A stretch of 64,000 nucleotides of DNA from Cyanoderma ruficeps (lineage: Eukaryota; Chordata; Aves; Passeriformes; Timaliidae). The position numbers were made by a program, and so were the translations under genes. The notes under the pieces are model-generated. The model saw nothing but the letters and a program-made list of their open reading frames with translations, was not told the origin of the DNA and made no database searches. This document shows positions 35,463-50,401 of this stretch, piece after piece (positions within the stretch are counted from its first letter, which is position 1; every line of letters starts with the position of its first letter). The stretch lies in assembly GCA_008694505.1 (NCBI GenBank), contig VZDJ01000100.1, positions 1,789,292 to 1,853,291 on the forward strand, read 5' to 3'.

Positions 35463-38400
35463 AGTGGAGTTTGGCATTCATCCTGCCTGTAGAAATCCCA
35501 TTGACTTCACTAAGGGGAGCAGTTGCAGAAGCAGGTATTACGGCATTTGTAAGAGCCAGTGTAGTATCAACTGATAGGTACAGTGAAAGATAACATTCAA
35601 GCTCTGTTCCTACAGGAGCTGTGTTTTACGCCCTGAGGAAACTGAAGACTGTGAAGACTGACACAGAGGGCTTGGAATGTACTCAAACATATTATGTAAA
35701 TGCAAAAAGATGATAGAATGTCCCAAACCTCCTTTGTGCTGATGCTGGCTGCATCTCCCCACACTCCACTGCTGTGTGGCTGCTGTCTTAGCATTTTCTT
35801 ATATTATAATGCCTTCAAGGCAATCCTGATCCAGTAATATCCAATGGTGGAAGAAACAACGCCCTATATCCTCCAGTGCCAGGGATTTGTAAGGACTCCT
35901 AGCCAAACACTAGGAGCAGGCCCAGTGTGAGTGAGAATGAGGCATGAATCACCACCACAACGACATCCAAAATGTATTTTAGACTTGAGATTAAATCCTA
36001 CTCTCAGATTTGTACAGAGATTCCCCACACTGAAGAATAGAAGTAAGTGAAAATACAGTTCTATTTACATGTGGCGGATGGAGGAACCTGGAAAAGGAAT
36101 GGGGAAGAGCAACAGCAAAGTGGGGGAAAAAAGGAAGCAGATCTGAGTACAGGCACTTAGAAGAAGAGAACAAAGACTGAGAAAATTGGGAGCAGGAAGT
36201 TCAGACAGGTAAAGCAGGCTAAGGAGGAAGAGCTGTTATGACACCTGTGCACAGAGAGAATAAATGGCAAGTGGGAGAAAGCAAAAAATATAAAGATGAG
36301 AAGGGTCTTTCAAAATTAATATGGCTGTAAAAAGACTGAGGCAAAAGGACCTCATGCATGTGTGTGTAAAGGGATCTCTAGAAATGAAGGAGTGCAATTA
36401 TTAGCAAAGGGAGAAAAAAGGGAGAAAATTCAGAGGATTTCTAAGCAAATGGAAATAAGAAAAGGACAACAGCTGGACAGAAGGAACAAAAGAAGTAAGA
36501 AAACATGTTGTTAATGTCATTGCTGTGTATCACACTCCTTTTCATTAGTAGTCTGTGCTTGGAAGTTTCGTCTCTCAGGTGTGTGATATTTTTGTTTATT
36601 AACACAACTTTTAAACTCATAGAAGTATTCAGAGAGAGAAAAGAACAGAGGGAAGTCCCTGTATCAACTGATGTGATGCAGCACAGGAGGCAATGATACT
36701 GCCTTCCCAGCAGTTGGCTCACAGGAATGTTGCAAGTATGAATACGATGGTTACATCAAAACACAGATTCATGGTTTGTGTTCTTTATCTCACTACAGGA
36801 AAAAAAAACCAACTGCCCAACACATTTGTCAGCATCTCACTGATCACAAGCCATCTAAATACACTAAAATACATTAAAAATTTTCTTCAATGCACTCTTG
36901 AGTCCAGTTTATCTGACATTCAGAGCAAGCAATGAGTATGTGTCTCAGAGATGCAATTTAATTGCAAAGGAAAGGGAAAGTGGTATTTAGATCATGGGTG
37001 AGAAGATGTGGTCAAACAACTCTTATGAGAGCTACACTGAAAAACCTGGAGACTTACTGAGCCAGGGGCATTTTGTCTATGCATGAGAACTGCCCTTATG
37101 CTTCAGAGATGAAGGATTTGGTGTCTGGGCCCTGCTCCCTGTGCATGTGTGCCTTGATTTATATAGTAATCCTGTCTGTTGCCTGTAGCACTGGCACTTG
37201 TTATAAAAACACAGGAAAACATCCTCCTGCAGAGCACTATCATGTACCTCAGTCAGCAGCTTCCTCGGAGTGGACTGACAAATGGCCCATAAGGAGGAAG
37301 AAAATAATTCTGAAGGTCCAATAAACCTCAAGGTCCAATAGCAGAAGAGCAAGATGAGAAGGACAGAAGTGGGGAGAAGGCCAGGCAGACTGAAGGGAAC
37401 CCACAAGAAATAAGAGAGACTGGATAAATACAGAAAGCCCAACACAATATGTACCTAACCTGCCTCATGAGAATATGGCAGATGAATCTAACTGGAATAG
37501 AGCTCTATTTTGATACAGCTGCAAAACAGCATGCTTCCCATGAAACCATTAAAAAACCCTCATCTTCAGGGTTGATTTAAAAAGTGTAACTCAGCTGTTG
37601 CAATTTGTATCGGATTTGAATTTGGCAATCCCAGACATTAAATCAACTCCAACTGAGAAGGGGACTTACAATGCTCCATTTTACAGCCTGAAATTGTACT
37701 TTCAAGGGTTTAAAATATTTTCTACACCTCTACAGAGTGAAAAAAAAAAAAGAGAGAGTTCAGTTTAGCTGTCAATAGAGTCTGTAGAAAGATTTAAAAG
37801 ATTCAGTTGGAAATACATAAAATTCTAAATTTTTATTCTCAAAAACAAAATAAAACCCTCAACCCCCCAAAAAACCCAAACCAATAAACAAAGCACAGAT
37901 ATTTAAGCAAGAACATTTATGCCCTTTGATAGTGGTATGTCACAACATACCAGCTATGCTGTTAATAAACTCATTGCTTCCTTGCATGCAGTCATTCATT
38001 AATTTCCATGCATTTTTAAAAGCATGTCATATTCTAATGGGGTTGTATTTCCAACACAATGCACAAAAGTTAGTATCCCACATTGCACAGATCAGGAGCT
38101 GTGCACTCTTGCACCTTCAAACTGTTAAAAATACCCAAACTGTGGGTCTGGATCCTGAAAAACATAGGCAGACAAAACTGCCATTTAATTTAATAGAGTC
38201 AGTGGGAGTCTAGCCAGAAAGTCAGACCTTATGAAATTAATATTCTGCACTAGCTAGGCTGTGAGTTTATGTTATAGGATGTGTTGGGCAGTGTGAAATG
38301 CAACATACCAAATTCAGCCTCACACAACCCTAGAGTGGGAACGTTCTGTTTATTTATATGGAAACATTACTGCTAAACAAGCACTGGAAACACTGAAGTC

Positions 38401-40029
38401 TGGCTGTTAAGAATTTGTGTTCTGATGCTGATGTCTTTAAAAGGCCAGATAGCAACACGCCCTTTGCCTCTCTGAAACCTCTCTTTCACCGGCTCGTCTG
38501 ATTTCGGGAGAGGCCTTGGAAAATTACTATCTTGCAGGCTGAGCTAAGTCAACTTAAAAATTCTCAAGTTACTGGGAGCTGACAACCACCTATACACAGA
38601 CAATGTGATCACACCAGCCTTGTTTCTTAAGGATGTCAGGCTAAAAATATAACATTTTGCATTAATTACTAAGAAGAATTTTAGCTCTGAACTACTGTGA
38701 GAATTGTACCTTTAGTTGCACAGAGACAAATTTAGGGATGGAGGACGAATGAGGCTGAACTTATCTCTGACCCCCTCTCTTGTGAATTTCAAACGCTTCC
38801 TTGACCCTGTCCTGACAAAGTTGTTTGTGCCTAATTCCAAACAGTTGAATTTCCTGTAACTCATAAGCAAACAAAGCACCACCTCGACTAGGACTTGGAT
38901 CCCAGCTTGGCTGACTTTAAATAGATGAGGCTGACCAGATACTGGCTATCAGCTCAGCAAAGAAAGAGCCATTGTGTGAGAGACCCACACACCCTGCCAG
39001 TGATCCAGACAGCACACTGCCCATCACAGCCTCCCTGCCAGCTTTAAAGAGGTGGTTTTGGAAGACAAGAAACATGGACCTTCATCACGATGGGAAAAGA
39101 GTCATAATGCAGAAATTGCAGAACAGATGCTGGTGAGCAGACAAAAATTTGTTACGTATTTAGAGGTATTGTAATGGGAAAGGTACAGGCAGAGAAAATA
39201 CCTCAGCTCTCCACACAGGGAGCTGGCAGCTCCCCAAGCCCAGCTTCTCCTGAAAAGTTCAATGTGTCAATGTTTCGTGCAGGTACTACTTCAGTGTGAC
39301 AGCAAGATGTTCTCAGCAGCAGAATAACAGCTGCACAATAGCAGCAGCAACTGAATGGTTGAACAGCTCTTTTTACAGGCATGGTGTGATAAAAACCTGG
39401 TGTTCTTTTGTGCTTCACAAAGCCCCTACTTTGCTGACTCCAAGTTCAAATCTCACGGGCTATTAGGAGATGGAAGAAGGACAATGCATTAATATGCATG
39501 GTAGAAAAGAATGTGCTCTATTCTGGAAACCAAGCTTGTACTAGAAGCTGTGTTATATGCTAAATACCAAGGCGGAAGCTGCTTTCATGTCAATTAAAAG
39601 GTATGTATTTTGGCATGCAAAGATCATGCATTTAGTCACAGTGTAACTCAAACCTGAGTTTCATGATGGGGTGCTAAGTGGAGTGTTTTTCTCTTACCAG
39701 TGCTCTCCAACAGGACAAACACAGGAGATACAAAGCTGTCACCAGTTGGTGGTCTATTTTTTAAAGGTTGGGAAATGTGTGATTTTTATCAGATCTCAAT
39801 TTTTTCTCCCCAAAGAATATATCATAGACAAATAAGTGATAGGTGAAATTTCCTTAAAATTGCTGAGTCAAACCCTGTGTTAGCAGACAGATAAGCCACT
39901 GCTAACTAATTTGAATTGCCCTTGAGGAACAAGAAGCAGAACAAAATAAAGTATCAGAAGGAAAAAGCAGAAGAGATCTGGCTCTTCAAAGTGGAAAGCT
40001 AGCACCAAAAAGAAATACCAAGTGTCAAA

Positions 40030-40140
40030 AGTTTCAAAAGTTTTCTTTTATGTTTTTGTTGTTATTGTTTTCGGTTTTGTTTTGTTTGGGTTGTTTTGTT
40101 TTTTGGGCTGGTATTTTTGGGGGAGGTTGTGGGAAGGGAG
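40030..40140 (+). repeat. G/T-rich low-complexity tract
   Basis: Long runs of TTTTGTT and GGG words, for example GGTTTTGTTTTGTTTGGG. Simple sequence with no apparent function. Confidence 0.8.
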
Positions 40141-41120
40141 TTCTTTAACATTTTTCTCTTAACATTCAAAGCCATCTTTTACCCAGGAGAGGGATGCCAG
40201 ATATATGTGCCAAGCTAAGGCTGAGCAATATATGGGAGATTCACTGGTAGCCACCAGTCCACCAGTACATTAGCTCATCTTTGGCTCCCCCTTCCCAATC
40301 TCACTTAAGGATGTTCATGACTTTGCTGAGAATTCCAGGATTGCACAAAACCTCTGTTCATATATTTGCAAATCAAAGTTGCAATGCAGTACCTGCTTCA
40401 CAACGAAGTTACCAGCTTCCATTAATTCCTGAAATGCACTTCAAGATAATCAAATAAAGAATGCCAGGCAAGAGTATGATAATGTAATTGTGCCTTGGGA
40501 ATCCTCCCTTTTCCTAGTTGGCACAATTCTATATTTTGCCTGCTCAATTTTAATCTCTCTTAACCCTTGGGCTACAGTTTAGTGTCCTGCTTCTAAACTG
40601 AGGCCAAAAACCTGTTTGCAAATATATTTCTACTGCCAAAGTTGAGTCAGTGTCAAAGTTTTGAGTGTAAACTACAGGAATTGAAATATGCCACACTGAC
40701 AGTAACACAAAAATTCAGCTCCCTCATCTCTGCAGCTAAAAGTCTTTACAGAGCTCTCTAAAAGATGACAAAGTGCTTGAAGGTCAACAATTGCTTCTGT
40801 GCCACATGGACTGAAGGCTGAACATCCCTGTGTGCACTTGCAGAGATCTGGGGGTGGGGGCAGGTGCAGATGGAGGCTGTAGTGAGAAAAAACTCAGCAG
40901 TAAAGAAAAGCTTGAATTACACGCTGGCCTTGGTGAAACAAACTACCTATTAACTGAAATTAGCTGAGTTTAAAAAGCATGAACTTGCTGGAAGTGCAAC
41001 CAGACAATGCAGTCCTGTCTATCAGTCTTACAAGTATGAGGTATCCATTTTGAGAAGAGAAAGACCAATTGCAGAGAGATTTCATTTGAAAACCATGATG
41101 GTCTGAATAACTCATTTGAA

Positions 41121-41141
41121 TGATCATATATAGTATGATCA
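41121..41141. repeat. Short inverted repeat (hairpin)
   Basis: TGATCATA and TATGATCA are perfect complements separated by TATAG, an 8-bp stem with a 5-base loop. The AT-rich context makes chance origin likely. Confidence 0.7.
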
Positions 41142-43992
41142 CACAAATATGCAACACATATATTATACAACAATATATACTGAAAATATGGTTGAAGTTA
41201 CTGCCAGAAAGGAGATTGCCATGGACACAAGAAGGGGTTAATTATTATATACTGAAGATTATAATCCACCTACACAACTTTTGTCTTCCACCACTTAACA
41301 AAGTATTGTCATTACAAGTTCAAACACTGTAGTAATTCTAGCACACTTGCTACTATTTTACATGTGGCTGGAAATCTAGGACAGGAAAAGCTCTAAATTC
41401 GGTAAGCCCTAAAGAAGATTGAATTCTCCACATGGGAATTCTCCTATGTAGCTGTATCATACCCTTGTTCACTTCTTTTTTTCCTTTCTGCAACCCCATT
41501 AAAAAATTAGTGCTCTCTTATTTCAATGAATTGTTTCACTCTTCTAGATTTCATAAAATCCTTACAATCTCAAAGACAGCATTCAAAAATGAGCAACAAA
41601 CCCCACTCTGGTAGAATGCAGAAAATGCTTCTGGTGGCCCAGAGACTCAGAGGACAACCTCAGCCCTCACTGACATTGGATCACTGGCATGGTGTGCCTT
41701 TTAGCAGAACAAAACAAAGGACTTCAAGCCTCAGTTTACCAAAAAGAGACCAGCCCACTAGTCCCAGCAAGAGATACCATGCTAGCAGTAGTTAAAATCG
41801 TGTAGGAACTTTCTGTTTAAATTCTCCCCTGAAGCAAAAATCCACATTAGGTTCTTCACACTGAAGTAAAAGATTCTTTCCTAACTGCCAGGAGGTTGAT
41901 TCCTACTAAACAATGGCATTGGCTTCAGTAGTATAATTCCTAACTTCCTCTGCTGTGAGAATGAAATAAGTTACATGCTTTTTACTAGAATTCAATGGAT
42001 ACCTAAACTCCATGGCTCCCATTAGAAACCATATATTTTTAGCCATTGCAGTGCTTTCAACATGGTGTTTTGTTAAGCCAGCTGTGGCCTTTACCCCTGA
42101 AATAATAAATAACATATTTAATGCATATTGTCTATTGCCCTCACACTCCAATTTATATGCTATTTTCCTCTTTGCCTAATGGATTGAAAAGCCTGATTTA
42201 AAAATAGCTAAGGAGAACATGCATGAAGAATTCTTTTTTTCAAGAGTCATGAAGGTCATGACATTTTCCACATCAAAGAACTTTCAGAATACCTTAATTT
42301 CACATTTTTTTCTTTTTTTCTGACAGGATTTGTACTTCATTCTTTGCTTCTTAAAAAGCTCAGTTGTCCAGTTAAAAGGTTCCCTTCTCAAGACTTTCTG
42401 CACTCACATTTGTTGAGTCAATTTGTGACAAATAATCCACATGTTAAAACAAACGGATAAATCTGGGTTTCCATAGATCCTAGCACTGTGACTAGAGACC
42501 TGTTTGACCCAATGTGGCACTTTTATTTATCTGAAGATTATAAAAAGTTGAGCAGACGAAATAAGGGGAAAAGCATATGCTCTCACCTTTTAGCAAAAAG
42601 TCCTTTTGAAGGCATGAAGGTGATGACAGATTTGAAAGAGTGCCAGCTGCGACTGGCACAACTTTAGAGTATGAGAGAGTGTGCTGGTTATTTTTTTCTG
42701 ACCAGACCTGAGCAACTGTATCTTGGATACACTCCTTGTTAATGTACTGAAACAACCCCTGTCACTAGGGATTCCAGCTGGACTGTTTCTGGGATCCACT
42801 TGCAAGCTGAACCTGGGACATCAAAGGTCATCAGACTCTTCCAGTTTTTCTCACCCTCCATTTCTCTTTCCCTTTTGAGAATTTGTTTTTGATTGAAGGG
42901 TTACCTCCATCTCTGCTTTCACCTTTGTCCATCATGAAAATCAACAGAAGAAACTGCAAGCTATATACTTAATGGAGTTAATATAAAAATGCTTAAGCTA
43001 CTACAGGCTTTCTAAACCAGGAAACAGTACCAGGAAACAGTACATACTGCTCTAAGATACACACAACTGGTGTGTGCACTGGTACTTCTGAATTCCAGCT
43101 TTCAGAGCAGGGAGAAGGCACCCTTGATCCAGACATCAGCAAGAAGAGATGGATCCGCATCAGAGGCAGTTCTGTCTGCTGCCAGTTCAGAGGTCTGAGA
43201 GCACAGACAGGGAGTAATGAAGTGCACCCCTGCTGTTTCAGCCCCAGATAGATCTACACGCTCAGAACAGTCTGCCAAGAACCTGGAACAAAATCACAGT
43301 TAGAGAGAGTTTTTCCACTGACCTCACAAGAACAAGAATTGGTGTCTTGCTGTGAGGCTCACACTCATATTGACGCCAACAGGAAAGCACCCATTTTTCA
43401 TTAAGATGAAGAACAGCAAAGCACCCATTCTTTTAAGATGAGGATATGCTGGTGGATATTTCTGCCTATTTTGTACATAAAGTTCATAACCTAAACAAAA
43501 GCTGAAAAAGATGCAAGCTTTGCAGCTAATCATGTAGTCAGATTTACAGATGATTGGTTCCTCTGACACTCATTTCCAAGCACACGCCATAGTTAACATT
43601 TTCTGTTGCTGCAAGAATAATCATTAAAAACTTATAACTACCAAAACAGCTCGGCTAGTGATGATTATTTTTGTATTAGCAGGTTAATTATCAATTTATT
43701 TTCAATAATACAGAAAAATGAACATAAGTCTTTTGCTTTAATGCAAATTTTTTGTTTAGTGGTAGTTGCTAGTGATACGAAAAATTAAGAACAAGCTGCA
43801 ACTGGAACTCCAGCTAAAATCCTGAATCCCATGCCCATCTTATTCACATTTGCATAAATAATACTTCATTTCTATGCTGGACTTATTGTTTTCAAAGAAA
43901 AAATGTTTATTAATATAATGAAGGGTTCAGCAAATAAATTGTCTTCTTCTCAGGTATCTCCTAAATTCAGGGGCTCGGGTTTTCCTCAAAGA

Positions 43993-44032
43993 CTCATTCT
44001 TCAAAGAGCCTCTCATTCTCTCAAAGAGCCTG
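43993..44032 (+). repeat. Approximate tandem 20-bp repeat
   Basis: CTCATTCTTCAAAGAGCCT is followed at once by CTCATTCTCTCAAAGAGCCT, a one-base insertion and one substitution apart. Confidence 0.85.
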
Positions 44033-47000
44033 AAGATCAGACCTCCTAAGATGCTATCACATACTAGAAGACAAGGGCAAATAATCAAGAAGTAAAGAGT
44101 CAGAAATTAAGCAAAAAAGAGAAGAAGAAGGCACCACTGTAATCAAGATGTAGAAAGGCAGTTGCAATCACAGAGGGGGAAGGAGGAGGCTTGAAATATG
44201 AAACCTTTAGAGGAAGAAAGGATTTGGTTGAACTGCAGTAAGTATTAGGACCTTGTACTGAGATACTGAGAAAAGTCAAGGCAATTGAAGCAAGATGTGA
44301 ATTCAAAGGTAATTCTTAAAACATACCAACCTTCCAAAGCATGCAGAGTTAAGCTGTGGTAAGACTCCTTCAGAATAAAATCATTCATGTGGGGGTCAAG
44401 GCACTTCAATTAAAACCTAGTTGTACATAACAAGTCTTACCTATCTATGTCCTGGAGAGTAAGCACATGACATAGAGAAGTGGAGTTTTAAGAAAATAAG
44501 ACCCAGGGAAAATAAGAGCCCTGAAAAGATAAGAGACCTGAAAAAGCCTGTTTGGAAAAGCGATGGTGAGACTCTGTCCTAACCAATGAGATCCTCATCC
44601 CCTGACAACCTGTACTCAAGTTTCTCCAAACCCGGCATATGCATTACTGGTAAATTGTAAAGGTTTATTCTACAGATTCAGGAAGAGATTACATCCTAGA
44701 GGATTCCTGTGGATGTGAAGATCACATAGCCTGCTGTGACTAATCAGCTGGATATCCTGTGCATTACTACAGGAAATAATGAAAGCAGCAGAGGCATTTC
44801 AAGTAAGAGCACAAGATACCTCACCTCCCCTGTTCCTGTTATTTTTAAAATTTAGCTGAGGAGGTAAGAGCACAGAACTCTGACACACAATGAACTGTTC
44901 CTTCACACACAAACCTGCTTTCTACCTCAATCCTGACAGCAGAAGTTTCCAAGTACCACTAATTCCTTTCCAGCTACCTGTGTGACACCTGGACACACAA
45001 GTTATTTGTTTTTCTTGCTCCTTTCAGGCAAAATTTTTGGGATTTTTTTACTGTAAGCTACAAGACCTCACTGAATAAATAAAAGAAAAGTTCCTTCTCT
45101 AAAGTAGCTTGTGGAATTCTCTGATAAGGATACAGCCAGTACAAACAACTGCCTGATGTGGGGTAACTCTTTCCACCATTTCCAGCCAGTCATGTCTGGA
45201 GTCTCTATTTACCCTGATAGAAGATGGCTCCAGACCTATCAACGATGAATTCAGCCCTGTGGAGTGCAGGTGTTGTACTCCACAAGGTATGCAAAAATGC
45301 TGAAGTCTACCATAATTAGTTTCCGAACTCAGTCTGAGAGTTTAGTATGGCTTACATGCAATAAGTAAAAAAATCAAAAATGTGTTCTAAAATTAAAGAG
45401 AGTTGAAAAAGAAAACAAAGCTAAGAAATACTTCCTTATCCCTTCTTGTTTCACTATGAAGAACTACTTCTGCTTTTGAACTACACATCGTCCGCACTTT
45501 TTTGTCCAGCTCATAGAGGTTTTTTGGTTCAGACACCTAAGTGTTGTCTGGACTCTGAGGGTAAACTGGACACAGACCTCTGCAGCTGAGCTGCAACGAG
45601 ATTATTTTCAGAAAGAGAACTGTCTGATGTTGGCACAGAGCTGCCAGGTTGTGTCCTGAACTATTGCTTCCCAAAACAGCACTGTATGGGAAACAAAGAA
45701 GGGAGAGACGCTGTGAACAATGCCTCTTTGTGTCCTACCGATTTCCAGGAATAGTACGGCCGGCCCCAGGCTGTGACACTGTTTTCACACACATCTCGCC
45801 AGCACATCTCCGAGCTGGATTTTCAAAGCCAAGGGCTTCTCTAAGGGCTCATCATGCCACGTGCCATGTTCCTGTGGGTTTCTGCACTCCCCAGAATCTT
45901 ACATGCTATTATGGGCAATGGGAACTTTGTTCTACAGAGTCTGCAGTCAAGGTCTGTAGCTTCCCCCGCTCCTTTCAAACCTTGAAAATTACAGTACTGT
46001 TACTTCTCTAAGGAATGAGTTTCAGAGCACTAAAAATTAGCTGTGTGAGCCTGGGTTGAATAATACCTTCTACCACAGTGAATTCCAGCAGGAAATTAAT
46101 TCCCACTAACAGACTTTATTTCAAAAGTGTTCATATGCTACAATGGTTGGATGCAAAAATGGTTTTTACATGAACTGAAGAGGTAAGGTTTTTTCAATGA
46201 CAAGTAATAATCAAATATTTGGTCTTTTTGTAAGGAACAGAAATACCATTTAGCATCATATTAATGTATCTACTTTACCTGGAGACTATATCTTGTTACT
46301 GAATACGTGAGCAAAATCTTAATATCTCTAACATCCATAAATCTATCTGATTCATTTCTGAACATTACCATGAAATACCTATGTTTACAGTTTTTATACT
46401 CCTTTCCAACTTCTCTACAGAAATATTCAAGTAAATGAGTTAATTTCCTGAAATATTCCATAGGACCAACAAGCATGGCTTTGTATAAGCTTAATGTTTA
46501 AGGTAAAATGGTTGTGCCTACATCAAACAAGGCAGTGAGTGTACTACAAGACTCTGAAGAGCAGTTTTTTGACTCTGGCAGAGCTTTTTGCTGACAGAGG
46601 CATAAAGGTTCTGCACAAAATCACCAAGCAACTCCTGCTAAACCTCTGCACACTGAGCTGTGATGATGCTCCTCCTATTTCTGCACTCCAACGCCTACAT
46701 GTAGTGGGGCAAAAATACTGCTCCTTGTCAGCTTGCACTACAGGAGCTCCTTGCTGCTGTGGGCATGGGGCTGCTGAAAATTTATTCACCAGACAAGTTT
46801 TCTATACCAATTCCAAGCTCTTTTAGAAGTTTGTTTTAGTGTGTCATTGCCTGATGTGCTGATGATTGTGGAACGACCCTCAGTCTATTCACTTTTTCTA
46901 TTTTTTTCCTCAGTCAGCCCTTATTCAGTAGCTTTGGTTCTTACTTACAAACACAATAGGATTGATTATAAGGTACAAGTTCTGAAAACTCTTTTTATGT

Positions 47001-48109
47001 TTTTTTAAAGGGTAAACTGCAGATGATATTTCTTTTCTCAGTGACAGTCTGACTGCTGATGACAAATTTCTTTTAAAAAATTTCAAGAATCTAACTGCAG
47101 TATCGCTGGTGTCATATTCTATATGAGTGGCAAAAAACAATTTCATGAGAACATGATATTCCCAATTTCCCTTTAGTGCTGCCCTGGCACTCCTGCATTT
47201 TTAAAGTTATTCTAACAGTTTCTTCTCAGCAGTACACACCCACTACAAGACCACCAGAACTTAAGATGTTTTTTGTTATTTTATTTTTCATTTAAATATG
47301 CAAAGCAGATACAGATGTCTGCTTGCATTTTTCAACCATCTGCTTTAATAATCAGCTACAGGATGGAGTCTACACTGACCTTGTTTTCCAGTCTTCAATA
47401 TATGAATAAAGCTGTTTAAAACATGACTTAAATTCAATGACTAACTTACAAAAATCCAGGTCTGGAGTCTGAAATCACACTATTAGTTTCACACACTGTC
47501 TGCTCAGAGGGAATATCTCCTTTTTTTACACTGACATACCTGACAATGAGTGAAAAGTAACATCAAAGTTTATAAAGTTTTTATTTCTTTATTCACCAAG
47601 CCGTCTTTTGTTTTAAGAGGCAGTTGACAAAGACATATACTTTTTCGAAGATAACATAAGAATCCCTAGAAGATTAGTTGCCAGCTAATGCAATGTATAT
47701 TTGTATCTTCAGAAAAAAGTTTTCCTGTGTGCTAGTGTTACTAAACCTGGTAATTTTTAATCACAAGGTTATATAACATTAGGTATTTTATTCGATACTC
47801 TGGCTTCTGAAACCAAGATATTAAATGAATTTTTCAGGAATAGCAGAACTCTTTGGTCCCTCAGGAACATGTTGCAAGCTTCTCTATTTCATCTTTTGAA
47901 TATCTGATCAGGAAAGCTTGGTAACACCATGTCTCTTCACGTTTCCAGATACTCCAGAAAAAACAACACTCCAATCAACGTTATGAAAGACTTTGCGACG
48001 TATTTTATCACCACTCATGAGAGACCCAGGTTAAGGAATTCAAACCACTGAGAGAAACGAGCTTTCCAAGCACCACTTCTTGCAGACTGAAGTGGGCTTG
48101 TTCTGGCCC

Positions 48110-48148
48110 GGGGCAGAGCCCAGTGGAACCCAGCAGAGCCCAGCAAGG
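48110..48148 (+). repeat. Short tandem repeat (CAGAGCCCAG / GGAACCCAG)
   Basis: GCAGAGCCCAGTGGAACCCA is followed by GCAGAGCCCAGCAAGG, so the 20-bp unit is nearly doubled. Confidence 0.8.
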
Positions 48149-50378
48149 GGCAGGGCGGGTTGGGATGAGAGCACAAGATGGGATTCTACCTGATGCCAGT
48201 GGTTCATGGGGACTTTGCATCAACAGAAGTTGCAGGATCCTATTCTTGTAAGCAAAAAGTACAGGTCTGTGGCCCGCCCTGGACTTCCAAAGCATCTGCA
48301 CCTTACAGTGCCTTCAAGACTCCTTGAATATTCAGCAGTTCTGAAAGTCATGACACCTCCCTTAAGCCTCCACAAATGCAAATGAAGTTAAACCATCAGA
48401 GGAAATCCCTGGAGAAAATAAAACTCTTTATTTGTAAGAGAGGAAAAATTATCAAATATATCCCAAAAAGGCATTCCCTTCAGCATTAACCTTTACTATT
48501 AAGCAAAATAATAAAACCTACAAATCCCTAGTATTTCTATGAATAATATGGAGCAAGCAATTAATAGTGAGCCTCTTCCTATTCCCATGTAGAAAAAATA
48601 TCTTTCTGTGTTTTGAAAAAATTGGACAACATTTTTTGTGGTCAGCACCAAGCCATGATCACTGAATGGATCAGAATGAAAATAACTGTGGGCACAGTGC
48701 CTTCTCTGTGTTCAGTTTTCTCATGCACAGTTAGAAAATAGGTCTCAGATTCCTCTTCTGCATAGCTGTACAAATAAAAATTATTTAGCCACATTTCCAT
48801 TTTACTTTACAAAATTTATATCAGTCCTCATACACACTGAATATTAATGAATTACCAATTCATTAATAGAAATCAACAGAAACAGAAAGCTCATCCTATG
48901 TAAAATACACACACCCTTCAACACCTTTCACAAATTTTGTCTTCAAATTTTCATAATCTCAATGCAATTTATTCCTAATAGCAATTTCCAAATTTGAAAC
49001 TTTCTCATAGGGAAGACACAAAGGTAGAAAACATAAAGCAGCACTTGCTTCCATCTCATCTCTGCAAATGCACCATCGAGCCTGATGGTTGCCACACAGA
49101 GCAACACTTACCAGGACTGACAAAAGGTTACAAATGGATCTCCTCTCTCAGCTGTTATTAGATACTGCTAGATCAGCAGCTCTTTAATTCTTAGTCTTGA
49201 AATTAGCATCATGAACTTTACTGTGGGAAGCCAGAGTCATTACACTGTATAGAATGTCCATGGAAATTACTGTATTACCAAAGTGGTTGATGGTAACCTC
49301 AAATTTTCCTTTATTATTTTGTAGCCTGTTTCCAGCAAAGAGCCAGAGTAGTAACATAGTATTTTTTTCATTCAATCTACATACAGAACTCCACAAGTAA
49401 ATTTTTACCTGAACAGCAGACAAATACACATGTCCAAATCTCTGTATACCATCAGAACAGTGCAGTGGGGATACTGGCCCTTATGACCACTTCACCTACC
49501 CTGCTCTCCCATCTTTAGCAATAATCACAAGCAAACCTCCAGTAAAGAGCCAAGAACAGAAGCATTACTGAATACTTGTAGCATTTCACAAATTTAAACT
49601 GTCTTATGGCTGTGTGCCATTTTCCACATATTTTTGTGAATATACAAATTTAGTGCTTTAGCTACCTTGCTTCTGTTTACAGATGTGGATAAAGAGGGGA
49701 AGAAAGGAAAAATCTGTAACTAATTAAAAATTCTAAACCTCAAAATGGCCCAGTCCAGGGGTTCTTTTAGGCACATTAATGCTATACTTCTGGTACATCT
49801 ATAAATCACGTGGCTAGGAGGCAATCAGCACGTTTCTCCTTGGAGGTATGGAAATCTTTGTCTCTATACTGTAAGCACTGATGCTTGATAGGGAGCAGTG
49901 AGTGAGCAGACACAAATCACCTGGGAGTCCAGCCATCTGCCTCTCACCCTACCAGATCAGAGGATCTCAGCTTAAAACTTATTTCCTTCCTCAGCAAAAA
50001 AAATGCATTTTACCATATGCAAATGTACATCCAGATGGGACACTCTTCATTTACTGGGTAAAAAGTCAACCTTCCTATCCCAGACTGGGCTGTTTGTTTG
50101 TTCAGTGTTTTTTCTCCTTCTAAAAAAATACCATCTGCCTAAAGCTGTTGAAAAAGACCGAAATAGTCAAAAGTAATCTAGAAGAAGAATTAGAAAGAAC
50201 ATGTAAGGTGATCAAAAGTGTGTAATAAACGCTACTTCTGACTGTCATTTGCCATGGATGTTGCTGAGCACATGTGGCATATACAAAAAGATTAAAAAAG
50301 GTCCTTCCCACACAACTTCTTTTTTTTTAATTCTTCTGACTTGTAAGTGTGGTCTGGGTTAAGCTTTACTTTTTTCTT

Positions 50379-50401
50379 NNNNNNNNNNCCCCCCCCCCCC
50401 C
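50379..50401. repeat. 10-base assembly gap followed by C13
   Basis: Ten N (50379-50388) abut a run of thirteen C (50389-50401), then a T-rich stretch. The gap was probably caused by the homopolymer or G-rich structure on the other strand. Confidence 0.95.

Larger units (their letters stand above)
34116..50378 (-). other. SEMA6A: Presumed SEMA6A intron 1, distal part
   Basis: About 16 kb without a recognised gene. It contains a MIR-like relic (35371-35462), a G/T-rich tract near 40030-40140, a small hairpin (41121-41141) and short tandem repeats at 43993-44032 and 48110-48148. Some stretches of balanced composition (34930-35290, 38420-38620) could be conserved regulatory DNA, but this cannot be shown from one sequence. 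Confidence 0.6.

Noticed and set aside
41121..41141. Hairpin as a microRNA precursor or terminator.
   Set aside because: The stem is only eight pairs, far too short for a microRNA precursor, and the AT-rich composition makes it likely by chance.
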